A DNA stretch of 64,000 nucleotides from Notospermus geniculatus (lineage: Eukaryota > Nemertea > Pilidiophora > Heteronemertea > Lineidae). Under the pieces are notes generated by a model. It was not told where the DNA came from. It did not search any database and worked only from the letters and a program-made list of their open reading frames with translations. This document shows positions 13,401 through 22,604 of this stretch, piece by piece. Numbering within the stretch: the first letter of the stretch is position 1; each line of letters starts with the position of its first letter. The stretch is taken from contig NMRB01000828.1 of assembly GCA_002633025.1 (NCBI GenBank), positions 16,673-80,672 on the forward strand, given 5' to 3'. A program made the position numbers and the translations under genes.

Positions 13401-16400
13401 AGAAGGACCTGACTTTCGCTTGTTGAGTATTATGTCAGGGATGAAAGATTTTCATGGTACATGTACCCCTCTAAATATGAACTTGGCTTTCCCAGGGGAC
13501 AACCCCTCTAAATATGAACTTGGCTTTCCCAGGGGACAATTTAGTTGTTGGTCACTTCAATTTTGCTGGTTCTATTGCATTTTTTGCTGCGACTTGGATA
13601 TCGCTTGGTTGAATAGATTTTAAGAATAAAATTAATGCTGGTGATATGATGTCGCTGGTCAGGTGCGGGTTTTATAACTAGAATGGAAGGTGCTGATAAA
13701 CTTGGGCTGTGAGAAGAGTGCGGTGAAAACTTCCCTGGGGACTAGCGCTTCCTGTGATAGAGGAGGCGACTCTAATAAAGTATGATTCACCCTAACTTCA
13801 ACATGGGCAAAATGCCAGGCATGTACAACAGACACCACAAGTGAACACAATGATTAAACCACAAACCACAGGATTTACCAGTTGACTGAGCACAACCTTG
13901 GATTTGCTATAGGCTCATGGAAAGTAAACCAAGTTATCCTGACATCATTAGATAACTGCGACATGGATTATTTACCACTGGCCTGTGCGCATTTCCAAGC
14001 TTGGCACTTTGCCCATGTTGAAATTAGGGTGAATCATACTTTAGTACAGATTTTCTCATGGCAATCCAGTTTCCATCTGCTGTACATTTGGTGCTTGGCT
14101 CTCAATTCAATCTTTCATGAATGTCAAGATTACAGATAGCTGAAGGACAATTTCCAAACCATATGTGCCACAAAGAAATGACAGTATTTCTGACTTATTT
14201 CAGCCTTTTGACCTGGTGATTGAAAGCTGTGCTCAGGTTCTATCAGAATTGGCCAATGTGTGGATAATGAGCCATTCCTCTGAGGTCTTGTGTTTTCTTT
14301 AAAAAATGGCCTCATTTCTTTTATTGAATGGTCTTTTTTCTTCCTGGAGATTCAGTAAATGCTTGCTCCGTACCTGCTTCTACTTCTCGATCTACGCTCA
14401 AAAATGAGATCTCTGTGTTAGCTGAAGTTTTACATCTTGAAACAGTGGCCTAGACACAAGGCAATACCGACCAAGAGAGAGCTCTGTCTTTAGCTCATGG
14501 AGACCAAAAATATGTCTCACTATGTCAATATGGAAACAAGATTGATATTTTAGCATAGTAACGTCAGGAAATTTGCTGGCTTAGGAAATGGTGAAGATGG
14601 CACTCTTTACTGTGTTGTTTAATATCTCAGCAAGGTCTCACAACCATTCAATGGAGAAGTGAGGTGCTGTGTTACTAAAGATTTTACACCCCAGTTGAAA
14701 GCACCAATATTTGACCCGAAATGAACATGTGTGCTTTGTGTGATCGGCTTTCGTACTCAGTCAGTATTGGTATTGTCGGTCAATTTGANNNNNNNNNNNN
14801 NNNNNNNNNNNNNNNNNNNNNNNNNNNNNNNNNNNNNNNNNNNNNNNNNNNNNNNNNNNNNNNNNNNNNNNNNNNNNNNNNNNNNNNNNNNNNNNNNNNN
14901 NNNNNNNNNNNNNNNNNNNNNNNNNNNNNNNNNNNNNNNNNNNNNNNNNNNNNNNNNNNNNNNNNNNNNNNNNNNNNNNNNNNNNNNNNNNNNNNNNNNN
15001 NNNNNNNNNNNNNNNNNNNNNNNNNNNNNNNNNNNNNNNNNNNNNNNNNNNNNNNNNNNNNNNNNNNNNNNNNNNNNNNNNNNNNNNNNNNNNNNNNNNN
15101 NNNNNNNNNNNNNNNNNNNNNNNNNNNNNNNNNNNNNNNNNNNNNNNNNNNNNNNNNNNNNNNNNNNNNNNNNNNNNNNNNAGTGGCCTAGACACAAGGC
15201 AATACCGACCAAGAGAGAGCTCTGTCTTTAGCTCATGGAGACCAAAAATATGTCTCACTATGTCAATATGGAAACAAGATTGATATTTTAGCATAGTAAC
15301 GTCAGGAAATTTGCTGGCTTAGGAAATGGTGAAGATGGCACTCTTTACTGTGTTGTTTAATATCTCAGCAAGGTCTCACAACCATTCAATGGAGAAGTGA
15401 GGTGCTGTGTTACTAAGGATTTTACTCCCCAGTTGAAAGCACCAATATTTGACCCGAAATGAACATGTGTGCTTTGTGTTATCGGCTTTCGTACTCAGTC
15501 AGTATTGGTATTGTCGGTCAATTTGAATATGTCCCGAATGACCATCTGGTGCTCACCAGTCTATCTGGCCTGACGGCCATCTAGCCTGGTTCGAATCCAT
15601 CACATTTCCCGTTTCTGAGGGGGTGAAAGCCTCAGCCAATCATCGGGGCGCGAAGGAAAATCGACGTGCCAATCAAAATCCATGTTACAAATGCGAGCGT
15701 GAAGAGCAAAGAAAGTGTCCAACGGTGATTTGTTTCACGAGTTCTGATTGGCTCGGAGGCGGGGTCAAGTAGGGGTCAGGTTCATTAATAATTTATGCAT
15801 TAACGGAAAAGATGACAGGATTCGGACAAGGCTAAAGACGGAGTCGATAGCCTTGTTTGGACAAGATGCGAATGACCTGCATCTTGATTCGGATGCAACA
15901 AATTTTTGGTCAATTTCAATGTATCCTCAGTTACTTTTTTCTTGAATTCAGTTGTATTAGAGTATTTAATTCTGAAAAGTCTGCAACATTATTATGGGTC
16001 CTCATCGACTGAAGGAGCTTTGCTTGCCCAGTTCACTGGCGCTTGCTTCTTGACTAACCAGCCTGACTTTATGTTGATCTAACTTTGTTTTCCTCCTCGA
16101 CCCGGCCTGATTTATATGTGTTGAAAACTGCATCGTCATGATGTTTACCCGGTATACGAGTTCACACTACAGCATGGACACTTATACCGGTACCTAACCA
16201 TCATCTCACGACCAAATGAATGCTGTGGTAACTTGAAAAAATCCATGGAACTAAACTTCTGAAATCCATGGAACTAAACTTCTGAAATCCATTGATTTAA
16301 ATGAGACCTTGGGGAGCCTTGATAGCCTCATGCTTATCACGTCCGCTTACAAGCGCCTGTCCCGGATTCGAATCCCAGGCCATGTGGGATTAATCATCCC

Positions 16401-19400
16401 TGGCTCTTCAGGTCAATCACATGGGACAGAAAGCTGTGGTGCCTTGTACCTTGTGCCCTTGCAAGGGCAAGTGGAAGATCACGTCCAAGTGAGGAATATG
16501 AGTAGCTTGAAATGGCCACTTCCGTACTTATACCAGGGCCAATAATGCGATAGCATTGGCTCTGACGGAAAACCAAATACAAATAAACTAAGACCATGAA
16601 TCCACTGAATGCTGTGATGACTCCTGAACCCACTGGTGGTCTGGAAACACTATCCATTGTAAAGTATGATTCACCCTAACTTCAACATGGGCAAAGTGCC
16701 AAGCTCGGAAATGTGCAGAAGTTAGTGGTAAATAATCCATGTCACAGTTACCTAATGAGTTAGAGTCACTTGAACAGCCTATAGCAAACACTCCAAGGTT
16801 TGTTGCACAGGCCTGCCACTTTGCCCATGCTGAAGTTAGGGTGAATCATACTTTATCACTGAATCTGGTGGTCTGGAAAGAATGTAAAACGGAGACCGCC
16901 GAACCCACTGAATTATGTCAATCTCTTTACAGGACGTAGACGGTAGTGGCTCACAGTCACAGAATCAAAGTAGCGCAACTTCAAATACTTCGACCACTCC
17001 AAATAGCACCGAGAAACGACCGTGGGAAAAAGGGAATAATAATGCTACGACTAACGGAAATAAACCAAATGGATCAGAATCACCAAAAGTTAATAGAACG
17101 TAAGTCCCATTTGGATCATTTCGTCACCCTTTTTATTCCGCTTCAAGTGTTCTCCAGTTTTTTAAAGCCTCATACTAATATGTAGTTGTATATTTGTGTG
17201 GCGGTCTAGGAAAACCTGTCGGATGTCGCTGAATGATCAACAAGGGCAGTCCGATTGCATGTGCATTGATCTGCTACTGTTTACCTAATACAAAGTACAT
17301 TTCAGCTATTGAAATATGCGGGTTCACCAAGGCCATTTAGCACTTTCCTCAAATGCGACATCCAATGAGTTTTCGTAGACCGCCACACATATTTTAGATT
17401 TTTTATACCCTTATCCTGTTTAAGTCAAGTTATTAACGAGATTGAGATCAGCAACTTGTAACTTGTAAAGATACTCAAGGCTGGAACCAAACAACAAAAT
17501 AATTTGAACTGACACCAAACTCAGATTCCTGATGACCAATGATGATCACCTGTGATATGCGCCTACTTTTCCTAGATCGGGTCACATATTACGGTTATGA
17601 AATTCATTGAGGATGAGCTGAAGTGTTGATATTAAATCGAATATATTCAGACAGACAGAAACTAGGTCACCCTTGCTGAAATCCTTTAGTACTATCAATT
17701 TTGAACTGCCCAGTTCTGCTTGAATCAGTCTAGGAATCCTTTCCGATATGCTTGAGGTTCCATGTTGGAAAAAAATCAACATAGGCCTAGGGCCATACAT
17801 GTATTTAAAATCAAAATCAAAGTGACAGATCAGAGTTGGAAGCTAAATGGAGTGACATGGAGTGAAACTAGGTCAGTCCAGCTAAAATGTCTTCAGATGG
17901 AGTGAAACTAGGTCAATCCAGCTAAAATGTGTTCAAATGGAGTGAAACTAGGTCGATCCAGGTAAAATGTGTTCACATGGAGTGAAACTACTGTATACGC
18001 AAATATTTTCGCGGGATAATATTTCACGAATTGAAATTTTTTTTTTCTGTTTCACGTGGATTAATGTCCGCATCAAGGGCAGGGAAGGGAACTGACTGGA
18101 TTGTTGGGGGAAATGTTTATGCGTGTATTAATATTCGTGACGAAATTTTGATTTTGCGATTTTCGCGGTAATTTTTACACGCGAACATATTTGCGTATAC
18201 GGTAGGCCAATCCAGCTAAAGTGTGTTCACATGGAGTGAAACTGGGACAATCCAGCTAAAATGTGTTCTCACGGAGTGAAACTAGGACAATCCAGTTGGG
18301 ATGTGAATGTTTGAATCAACCTAGACCTCCTGAGGTATTGCATGAATGAAAATACAACTTACAAGATAAAGTACATGCAGTCTCAGATCAAAGTGGGTGA
18401 TGATGGAGATAAACTGTGAATATCACCCGTTTTTGCCTGCCTATTGATAGTTTGCTGCATTCTCCAATGGGGATGAAAGAAGCATTATGACATCTTTTTG
18501 ATACTCTATATGTTGTTTTGTCAGTTGGACAGCTTTGTGATATGAATCCTGTAGTTACCTTAGAGGCGTGTACGTCAGCTTTAACTGTTGCCACCCGCTG
18601 CACTTTCTTCTTGAAAAAAAAATGAAACTAATTCTTTGAGTATTATTGTGCAATTTAAGGAAAAATGTGTGAATGACCTTGTGATCTTTTCTGATTGGGC
18701 AGCCTTTGTCTTAAGCACCCTGCTCAGATGCATTTTGCCTATGCCATTTCTTGCCGTCTGAAAGATTTGTCGTTAATTGTGATAAACAGATCCTATGCCA
18801 AATGCCATCAAGAAAAATCATTCTTTTCTTGACGAAATGTGTTCAGGTCAGCGTATACCGGTATTTACCTTTTGATAGGATGTGAAATTGTGCAGAGAAT
18901 AGTGAAAAAAATAGAACAGCAGACAGTCGAGTTGGAAGAACAACAATCAAAGGGAACTCCTTCCATGTTCCGTAATTAAGAATGGCCACAAAATGCTGCC
19001 AAATTCTTTTATACCTATAGTACATCGCTGATTCAATGAAGATGTTGCTGATTGACGTCAGGTGTATCTCCATGGCGATATCCGTGGCTGCGTCTGGTAC
19101 TTTTTCATCCGTAGAAGTTTGATTGCAGCCAAATATAAACGACTTTCCATTGGTGCATTGGCAAAGGTTCCGTTCATTTCAGTAATGTGTCGACCGTATT
19201 ATCGTAGCAAAATGCAGGAAAAAATAACGTTTGAAAGTTCCAATCTAATTTTGACTCCTCTCCCTTCCTGTACACCGTAGTGTCACATACGTTGAGGAGA
19301 GCAGCTATAGCTTCAAGACATCGTCGTTACCCAGATCATACAGTTTAGCTCCAAAGTACGGTATCAATGTTTCCTAACAGACCTGTAGCAAAACCATACT

Positions 19401-22400
19401 ACTGGTCCGAGATTGCACCGTATCCTCTCCACGGACTGCCGCGAGTCCGTTGGATCTCTCTGTCTCTCCTGTATAACCCAGACTCACCTTGCATGTAATG
19501 TTTGGTATTGCCCTCGGACTCGCGTTGCATGTAGTGCTCCCTGGACTTATCTTGCATGTAGTGTGTGGTCCCTGGACTTATCTCACATGTAGTGTGTGGT
19601 ATTGCTCCCTGGACTCACCTCGCATGTAGTGTGTGTTACTGCAATCTGGACTCACCTTGCATGTAATGTGTTACAACTGATTGTCACTTTTGACTCTCAT
19701 CACCTTGATTCTCAGGGTAGTCTTCTACGACAATGACATCATAAATTATTGGGTGTCCCAAAATGCTTGTCCTATCTTTACAAAAAAAGAAGTTTGGGTT
19801 TATACAAATGTAGTCTGATATTAACAACGGTAGAGGTGTCATCCGACTTTACACTTTAACCCTCCTAAAACCTTTCAGTAGATCTAGATGAGCTGCTCAT
19901 TCAGCCCTACAATCCGCACATTTCTGACCGGTGCCCATTTGTACACCTGGGTGGAGAGAGGCCAGTGAGGCAAAGAGACTTGCCCAAAGTCTCACGCCTA
20001 GTGAGATTCGAACCCGGGACCTTCTGACCGCTATAGTCAGAGACCCGAGCACCACACCACCGTTGCTCCTCTTCTTTCCATTCTTTGAGAGAGATTTTTC
20101 CCGAATCCTTAAAAAAGATACAAAATAAAGGAGTACTTGAACATGAAATTTACAATATTCTACAAAACAAACATTTCATGTTTCCCAAAAGCTTTCAGAA
20201 ATGTGTGGTGGTCTAGGAAAACCCGTCGGAAGTTGCTGAGTGATCAACAAGGGCTGTCAGATTGCCTGTGCATTTTTCTGTTACTGTTTACCAGTTACGT
20301 AGTACTTATCAGCAATTGAAACGTGCGGGTTCACCAAGGCCATTAACACTTTCCTCAAACACAACGTCGATGGGTTTTCCTAGACCGCCTCACAAATGTG
20401 TTCATTTGGTTAGCAAGGGAAGGTATTTCTTCGTTCTTTAACTTAGTCGATTGCATGCTAATTTTCCAATTCCAAATCTTGAGGCTGTTACACCAGCATG
20501 ATCATTTGGTTTTATGTGAAACATTATCGTTAGACATGGCAGTGGTGAGACATGCAAGAATTGACAGACAGACAGAACAAACTGTCACAGATGGTTCCAT
20601 GATCATATCATTCGATGTCATATTGAAATTAAACCTGGATTTTTTTGAGTTTTTTTTTCTCAGAAACTGTTTGCTCACAAAACGCATTGACTAGTAATTT
20701 ACTTTGGAAAATTTGGAAATATTAGTTGTAACATAACCCTCCCTTTCCCTAGAGGGAGGAGGAAGCCCGAACTGCCGAGGAGAAGCTTCCAGTTATACCA
20801 AGGACTTCAGCAACTGCTTGCCAGGTTTATGTCATAGCCATTGAGATGCCACCTGTGTTCACTCACTGTATAGAAAGATGTGCATGGGGAATGCTTGTTA
20901 CAACAACATTGTTCTGTTCTAAAACTTCTCTTATGCCCATTTCCGACAGTGGAACTTCTCTATGCCTGTATTCGACAATGGAACTTCTCTATGCCTGTAT
21001 TCGACAATGGAACTTCTCTATGCCTGTGTTTGACATGGAACTTCTTTATGCCTGTATTCAACAGTGAAACTTCTCTATGCCTGTATTCAATAGGGCAAGC
21101 TGTCTCGAACCGAGGCAAAATTGAAACGAACCGTGTTCGGTCCGGTTCGAGCACAGTGAAAATTTCGTAGGGCCTATGAGTTGATGTCGGTGAGATTCAG
21201 GATGTTTAGGGAGGTAGACCTCCTGCCACTTGGGCCAGAAGTATTCTCGTTGGAGAAGTTTCACAGTACCTGGTAACCTCCCCTTTAAGCATCCCTATTC
21301 GATGCTATATGACATAGCTCAGAAAGAGTTTGAATTGTCTGTTGGTGTTGTATTCAAGTCTGTAAATATCATGAGAATGAAAAATGTCTTCAGTTATGAA
21401 AGGAGCTGTTCGTTTTCGTCACTTGAGGAATCTGAGTTGTGATCCTTGGGAAAACGGAAAAAGCTATGTACTTGCAAATTGCAGGGATTATTTGTTGTGC
21501 TGTACAGAATAATCGCTGCAATTTGCAGCTTCATAGCTTTCTCCATTTTCTCAAGGATCACAACTCGGATTCCTCAATTAACGAGAACGAACAGCCCCTT
21601 TATGCTTTCCACTTAGTATTTCTTATAATTGTTGAAAATAGCGGTATCCAACTAAAACCAAATGCTTCTATTCTGCTTTATTCCATTATAGAGCTTCATC
21701 CTTCTAATTCTTCTTTTATTTTTGTGATTGCAGTAAAAGAATAATGTCATTAACGAACCAGGAGCCCATAGTGAATGGTGCTATCAGTTCACAGGACTTA
21801 GAGATTATGAAGCAAGAAATAATCACAGAAATGAGAAAGGAGATGCAAAAAATGAAGGAGGAAATTATAAGAGGTGAGTGATTTCATGTCGAGTTTGCTT
21901 TTCTCTTGCTTGTAAAAGAGAATCCTGAGGGATTGTCCGGGATTTGAGATGAGTGGGACTGTCTATCTTTGTGGAAGTTCCTGGTTCTGCCATGGTTTGC
22001 GAAATTCCAAAATTTACAGAACAACTACATGTACTATTCTGATTCCCAATAAACCTACACTCCTCTCGTAGTGTTTTCGTTCGCTGCGCTTTGCTCACAA
22101 AACACTGCTTCGAATAGCCGGTATTCTGCTGATTGACCGCCAGATGGCACCACTACTGTTCCCGCTGCCGTGCTGGAGAAAGTGTAGGATTTTGCTTAGT
22201 TGCAGCCTGATGGTGGGCGCTGATTGGTTGGACAGAAATAGTGCCATCTGGCGGTAAATCGGGAGAATACCGGCTATTCGAAGCAGTGTTTTGTGAGCGA
22301 AAACACTGCAGGCAGGCGTGGATCCAAGGGGGGCACACCCGGCACATGCCCCCCTTTCAGCCAACAAGTGTGTAAAATTGACCGTGAAATTCTGAAATTT

Positions 22401-22604
22401 GGAGCAAATCATTGGAATTCACTGCAGATTTCAATGTTTCTAGCACAGTGCGCGCCCTCTTTTCCGAAATCGTGGATCCGCCCCTGGCAGGAGGAGTGTA
22501 CAATAAACCAGGACAGCATGTCATGAAGCAGAGTGCCGAAGATTTACATTTGAATGATACAACTCTCATTCTTCTTCATTTCAGTTATACAAGACAAGAA
22601 GTAG
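4268..22604 (+). CDS. ena/VASP: Ena/VASP-family actin regulator, 3' part (8 exons)
   Basis: Ena/VASP proteins are tetramers that bind growing actin filament ends, recruit profilin-actin and delay capping at lamellipodia, filopodia and adhesions. Eight exons join in frame: 4268-4469, 7641-7687, 8806-9027, 11615-11748, 13236-13376, 16933-17099, 21734-21873 and 22585-22604, about 356 residues ending at TAG. In order they give a Gln/Pro-rich linker, a Pro/Ala-rich stretch, a poly-Pro profilin site, a GGFAAALRTVQLKK G-actin block, a GDMMSEMARLLAQRRRK F-actin block, the family's PWEK element and a coiled coil with MKQEI...MRKEMQKMKEEII spacing. Each border has GT/AG sites and each split codon is completed by the next exon. 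The N-terminal EVH1 domain and start codon are not seen and should lie upstream of the window. Introns are unusually rich in MITEs. Family assignment is firm; which vertebrate paralogue is closest (ENAH, VASP, EVL) is not decidable because invertebrates usually have one gene. Confidence 0.93.
4601..4833. mobile_element. MITE, TGATGGTAAAAGTAAAGT ends
   Basis: Inverted ends of at least 60 bp run from TGATGGTAAAAGTAAAGTCG to CAACTTTACTTTTACTATCA and include CAACCGGGGTCTTC / GAAGACCCCGGTTG. A related one-sided fragment (TTTTCGACCCCAACCGGGGT) is at 34590-34662. Confidence 0.85.
5525..5804. mobile_element. MITE, TTAACCCAGTAGA ends
   Basis: TTAACCCAGTAGACCCCATG at the left matches, inverted, ATCTATTGGGTTAA at the right. 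The interior is rich in CCGCC words on the left and GGCGG on the right. It lies in the intron after the first exon shown. Confidence 0.7.
6501..6752. mobile_element. MITE, TTAACTCGTTAACTG family (copy 2)
   Basis: Degenerate ends TTAATCTGTTAATGG and CAATTAACAGGTTAA. The core GGCGTAATAGTACGCCTTGC and AAGGAAATGGCGCTTCACAG is shared with 353-594. Confidence 0.75.
7100..7600 (+). repeat. minisatellite, 51-52 bp unit, about 10 copies
   Basis: The unit starts TATTCAAAAGACCTCGGTTT and ends CAATATCTACTTTCTTGCTT. Copies differ by CTCAG/CTTGG and TCAATA/TGATTA swaps and small indels. It sits in the intron just before the 47-bp exon at 7641. Confidence 0.92.
7641..7687 (+). CDS. ena/VASP: Ena/VASP micro-exon (QREDYQTHQRKSSQP)
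   Basis: A 47-bp exon too short for ORF tracking. The acceptor is GTTCTTTTAG and the donor GTAAGT. Its first base completes AG|G (Arg) from the previous exon and its last base A joins CA of the next (Thr). It adds a charged, Gln-rich stretch, as found before the proline core in the family. The exact phase fit on both sides is the main support. Confidence 0.8.
7851..8238. mobile_element. foldback element, about 190-bp arms
   Basis: GGGCAAGTCCACGGTCTCGG at the left is mirrored by GACCGTGGACTTGCCC at the right. The arms also share CATTATGTCAGCCTC / GAGGCTGACATGATG and CTGGTATGAATTAAGTTC / GAACTTAATTCATACCAG. The centre is near 8045, around GACGTGACATCTTACGTC. Confidence 0.88.
8395..8641. mobile_element. 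MITE, ATAGACCATTCTCAAATT family (copy 1)
   Basis: Ends ATAGACCATTCTCAAATTGA and TTAGAGAATTGTCTAT, with CGACAAAGATCTGC / GTAGATCTGC next. The middle has CTGAATGACGTGATGC and inverted CACGTCACCCGG. Further copies lie at 12852-13094 and 24283-24529. Confidence 0.85.
8806..9027 (+). CDS. ena/VASP: Ena/VASP exon: Pro/Ala-rich region
   Basis: Acceptor TTTCTTGTAG, donor GTAAGA. The frame set by the upstream micro-exon reads YRDQMIGTPQESQPS and then a run of PPAP/PPAAPP units ending TKTQTIVA. The Pro/Ala run is the SH3/WW/profilin-binding core. A second frame is also open but lacks any family-like sequence. Confidence 0.88.
9413..9829. mobile_element. MITE, ACATACTTTACTTTCG ends
   Basis: The left end reads ACATACTTTACTTTCGCCTG, then TCTATTAAAGGTCCCTTC. 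The right end GAAGGGACCTTAGACAGACG runs to AAAGTATGT in inverse order. The interior is unremarkable intron-like DNA. Confidence 0.7.
10431..10633. mobile_element. MITE, AAAGGGGCTG ends (copy 1)
   Basis: AAAGGGGCTGGTCATTTTCG at the left and CGAAAATGAAGAGCCCCTTT at the right are inverted, continuing through CTGAGTTGTGATCCTTGGGA and CAAGGATCACAACTCAG. Repeated at 10982-11184 by the gap duplication and independently at 21399-21601. Confidence 0.88.
10982..11184. mobile_element. MITE, AAAGGGGCTG ends (gap duplicate)
   Basis: Nearly identical to 10431-10633 because it lies inside the sequence repeated on both sides of the N at 10834. It should not be counted as a separate insertion. Confidence 0.85.
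11322..11428. mobile_element. short MITE, GGGCCTGTTTCATAAAGTGA ends
   Basis: A 107-bp near-perfect palindrome: GGGCCTGTTTCATAAAGTGA against TCACTTTATGAAACAGGCCT, with GGTACCAT words on both arms. A second copy is at 30124-30229, and a copy cut by the gap ends at 10833. Confidence 0.88.
11615..11748 (+). CDS. ena/VASP: Ena/VASP exon: poly-Pro profilin site and G-actin block
   Basis: Acceptor CTTTCCTTTAG, donor GTAATA. It encodes GGAPPPPAPPPPPPPSGG, a typical profilin-binding poly-Pro stretch, followed by an acidic spacer and GGFAAALRTVQLKKTNK, the equivalent of the thymosin-like G-actin-binding segment (block A of EVH2). It ends on a codon boundary. Confidence 0.93.
12199..12567. mobile_element. 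MITE, GGCCTTGTTCACACG ends
   Basis: TAGGCCTTGTTCACACGGGC at the left is mirrored by CACGTGTGAACAAAGCCTTA at the right, continuing into TATAGCGTAGAGC / GCTCTATGCTATA. Located in the intron between the G-actin and F-actin exons. Confidence 0.82.
12852..13094. mobile_element. MITE, ATAGACCATTCTCAAATT family (copy 2)
   Basis: Inserted in the opposite orientation to 8395-8641. Its right end carries TCTTTGTCATTTACGTCAAT then TTGAGAATGGTCTA. The left end has lost the middle of the repeat (TAGACGATTCTCAAATTCGC). Confidence 0.83.
13236..13376 (+). CDS. ena/VASP: Ena/VASP exon: F-actin-binding block
   Basis: Exactly 47 codons between TTTTCAG and GTTAGT. It encodes an acidic/polar start (SESKDTVDNDKETRG) and then GAGDMMSEMARLLAQRRRKT, matching the amphipathic F-actin-binding helix with its terminal basic cluster (block B of EVH2). 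Confidence 0.93.
13466..13538 (+). repeat. 35-bp direct repeat, two copies
   Basis: CCCCTCTAAATATGAACTTG followed by GCTTTCCCAGGGGACAA occurs twice head to tail, identical in both copies. Confidence 0.9.
13776..14043. mobile_element. MITE, TAAAGTATGATTCACC family (copy 1)
   Basis: TAAAGTATGATTCACCCTAA at the left and TTAGGGTGAATCATACTTTA at the right, extended by ACTTCAACATGGGCAAA and its complement. The other copy is at 16660-16855. Confidence 0.88.
14444..15526. repeat. assembly gap flanked by a 345-bp direct duplicate
   Basis: A run of 393 N (14789-15181) separates 14444-14788 from 15182-15526. The two blocks are the same 345 bp with only a few substitutions (for example ACACCCC/ACTCCCC). 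This is most simply an unmerged overlap of two contigs. Open frames crossing the N run mean nothing. Confidence 0.92.
16311..16585 (+). mobile_element. tRNA-derived SINE (family 1, copy 2)
   Basis: Box B GATTCGAATCC is clear and box A is weaker (TAGCCTCATGCTT). The body matches 2150-2428 through CACATGGGACAGAAAGC, GGTGCCTTGTAC, TTGCAAGGGCAAGTGGAAGA and CCAATAATGCGATAGC, with the tail GACGGAAAACCAAATACAAA. Confidence 0.85.
16660..16855. mobile_element. MITE, TAAAGTATGATTCACC family (copy 2)
   Basis: The same inverted ends as 13776-14043 with a shorter interior. It ends about 80 bp before the exon at 16933. Confidence 0.88.
16933..17099 (+). CDS. ena/VASP: Ena/VASP exon: Ser/Thr/Asn linker with PWEK
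   Basis: Acceptor CTCTTTACAG, donor GTAAGT. A polar linker holds the family-typical KRPWEKG element, then Asn/Thr-rich sequence ending SPKVNR plus a split codon AC. The final T comes from the exon at 21734. Confidence 0.88.
17196..17388. mobile_element. MITE, GTGTGGCGGTCTAGGAAAAC family (copy 1)
   Basis: GTGTGGCGGTCTAGGAAAAC at the left, GTTTTCGTAGACCGCCACAC at the right. The interior GGGTTCACCAAGGCCATT and TGATCAACAAGGGC are shared with 20203-20393. Confidence 0.88.
17859..18303 (+). repeat. 40-bp minisatellite split by a MITE
   Basis: The unit begins GGAGTGAAACTAGGTCAATC and ends CAGCTAAAATGTGTTCACAT. Units start at 17859, 17899, 17939 and 17979. The fourth is broken by the MITE at 17991-18202 and the array resumes at 18205 for about two and a half more units. 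Confidence 0.88.
17991..18202. mobile_element. MITE, CCGTATACGCAAATATTT family, inside a minisatellite
   Basis: Ends CTGTATACGCAAATATTTTC and CATATTTGCGTATACGG, flanked by TA at 17989-17990 and 18203-18204. The interrupted repeat unit on either side gives the pre-insertion sequence. Confidence 0.9.
19490..19675 (+). repeat. imperfect tandem repeat around CTTGCATGTAATGTGT
   Basis: Five to six degenerate units of about 30-40 bp contain GGACTCACCTTGCATGTA(A/G)TG and often GGTATTGCTCCCT. Confidence 0.75.
19905..20069 (-). mobile_element. tRNA-derived SINE, reverse strand
   Basis: On the minus strand, box A TGGTGTGGTGCTCGGG and box B GGTTCGAATCTC are followed by TTTGGGCAAGTCTCTTTGCC and CACCCAGGTGTACAAATGGG. 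That second part resembles the conserved central domain seen in several metazoan SINE families; the family name is not assigned. Confidence 0.75.
20203..20393. mobile_element. MITE, GTGTGGCGGTCTAGGAAAAC family (copy 2)
   Basis: GTGTGGTGGTCTAGGAAAAC at the left is mirrored by GTTTTCCTAGACCGCC at the right. The interior is collinear with 17196-17388. Confidence 0.88.
20753..20824 (+). CDS. possible 72-bp cassette exon
   Basis: A 72-bp segment lies between CTTTCCCTAG and a GTTTATG donor in the intron before the tetramerisation exon. It is a multiple of three and stays open in the phase set by its neighbours (GRRKPELPRRSFQLYQ...). Vertebrate family members have alternative exons nearby, but this peptide does not resemble them, all three frames are open and the donor is weak. 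Treat as a candidate only. Confidence 0.22.
20941..21093 (+). repeat. 29-bp minisatellite, about five copies
   Basis: The unit is TTCGACAATGGAACTTCTCT then ATGCCTGTA. Last copies are degenerate (TTTGACATGGAACTTCTTTA). Confidence 0.9.
21399..21601. mobile_element. MITE, AAAGGGGCTG family (copy 2)
   Basis: AAAGGAGCTGTTCGTTTTCG and ACGAACAGCCCCTTT ends, with the interior collinear with 10431-10633. Located 132 bp before the tetramerisation exon. Confidence 0.88.
21734..21873 (+). CDS. ena/VASP: Ena/VASP exon: tetramerisation coiled coil
   Basis: Acceptor TGTGATTGCAG, donor GTGAGT. After KRIMSLTNQEP and a short linker it encodes LEIMKQEIITEMRKEMQKMK, the right-handed 15-residue-repeat coil that forms tetramers (block C of EVH2). 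KRIMS could be a basophilic kinase site by position; that is inference. Confidence 0.95.
22070..22307. mobile_element. MITE, AGTGTTTTCG ends
   Basis: Inverted arms include CTCACAAAACACTGCTTCGA / TCGAAGCAGTGTTTTGTGAG, GAATAGCCGGTATTC and CCGCCAGATGGCAC / GTGCCATCTGGCGG. It lies in the last Ena/VASP intron, directly before another element at 22313. Confidence 0.85.
22313..22486. mobile_element. MITE, CAGGCGCGGATCCA family (copy 1)
   Basis: Ends CAGGCGTGGATCCA and TGGATCCGCCCCTG. The interior GAAATTCTGAAATTTGGAGC and TTTCAATGTTTCTAGCACAG is shared with 32067-32239. Confidence 0.85.
22585..22604 (+). CDS. ena/VASP: Ena/VASP terminal exon
   Basis: After TTTCAG, TT completes the split Val codon and the reading continues IQDKK then TAG at 22602-22604. 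The end of the coil is a few residues shorter than in vertebrates. An AATAAA at 22617-22622 is only 13 bases past the stop, so the true polyadenylation site may lie further on. Confidence 0.85.

Noticed and set aside
14721-15294. Long open frames of 150-177 codons on both strands
   Set aside because: They consist almost wholly of N and have no meaning.
15560-15640. Possible tRNA-type box B (GGTTCGAATCC)
   Set aside because: No convincing box A at the right distance and no matching repeat body in the window.
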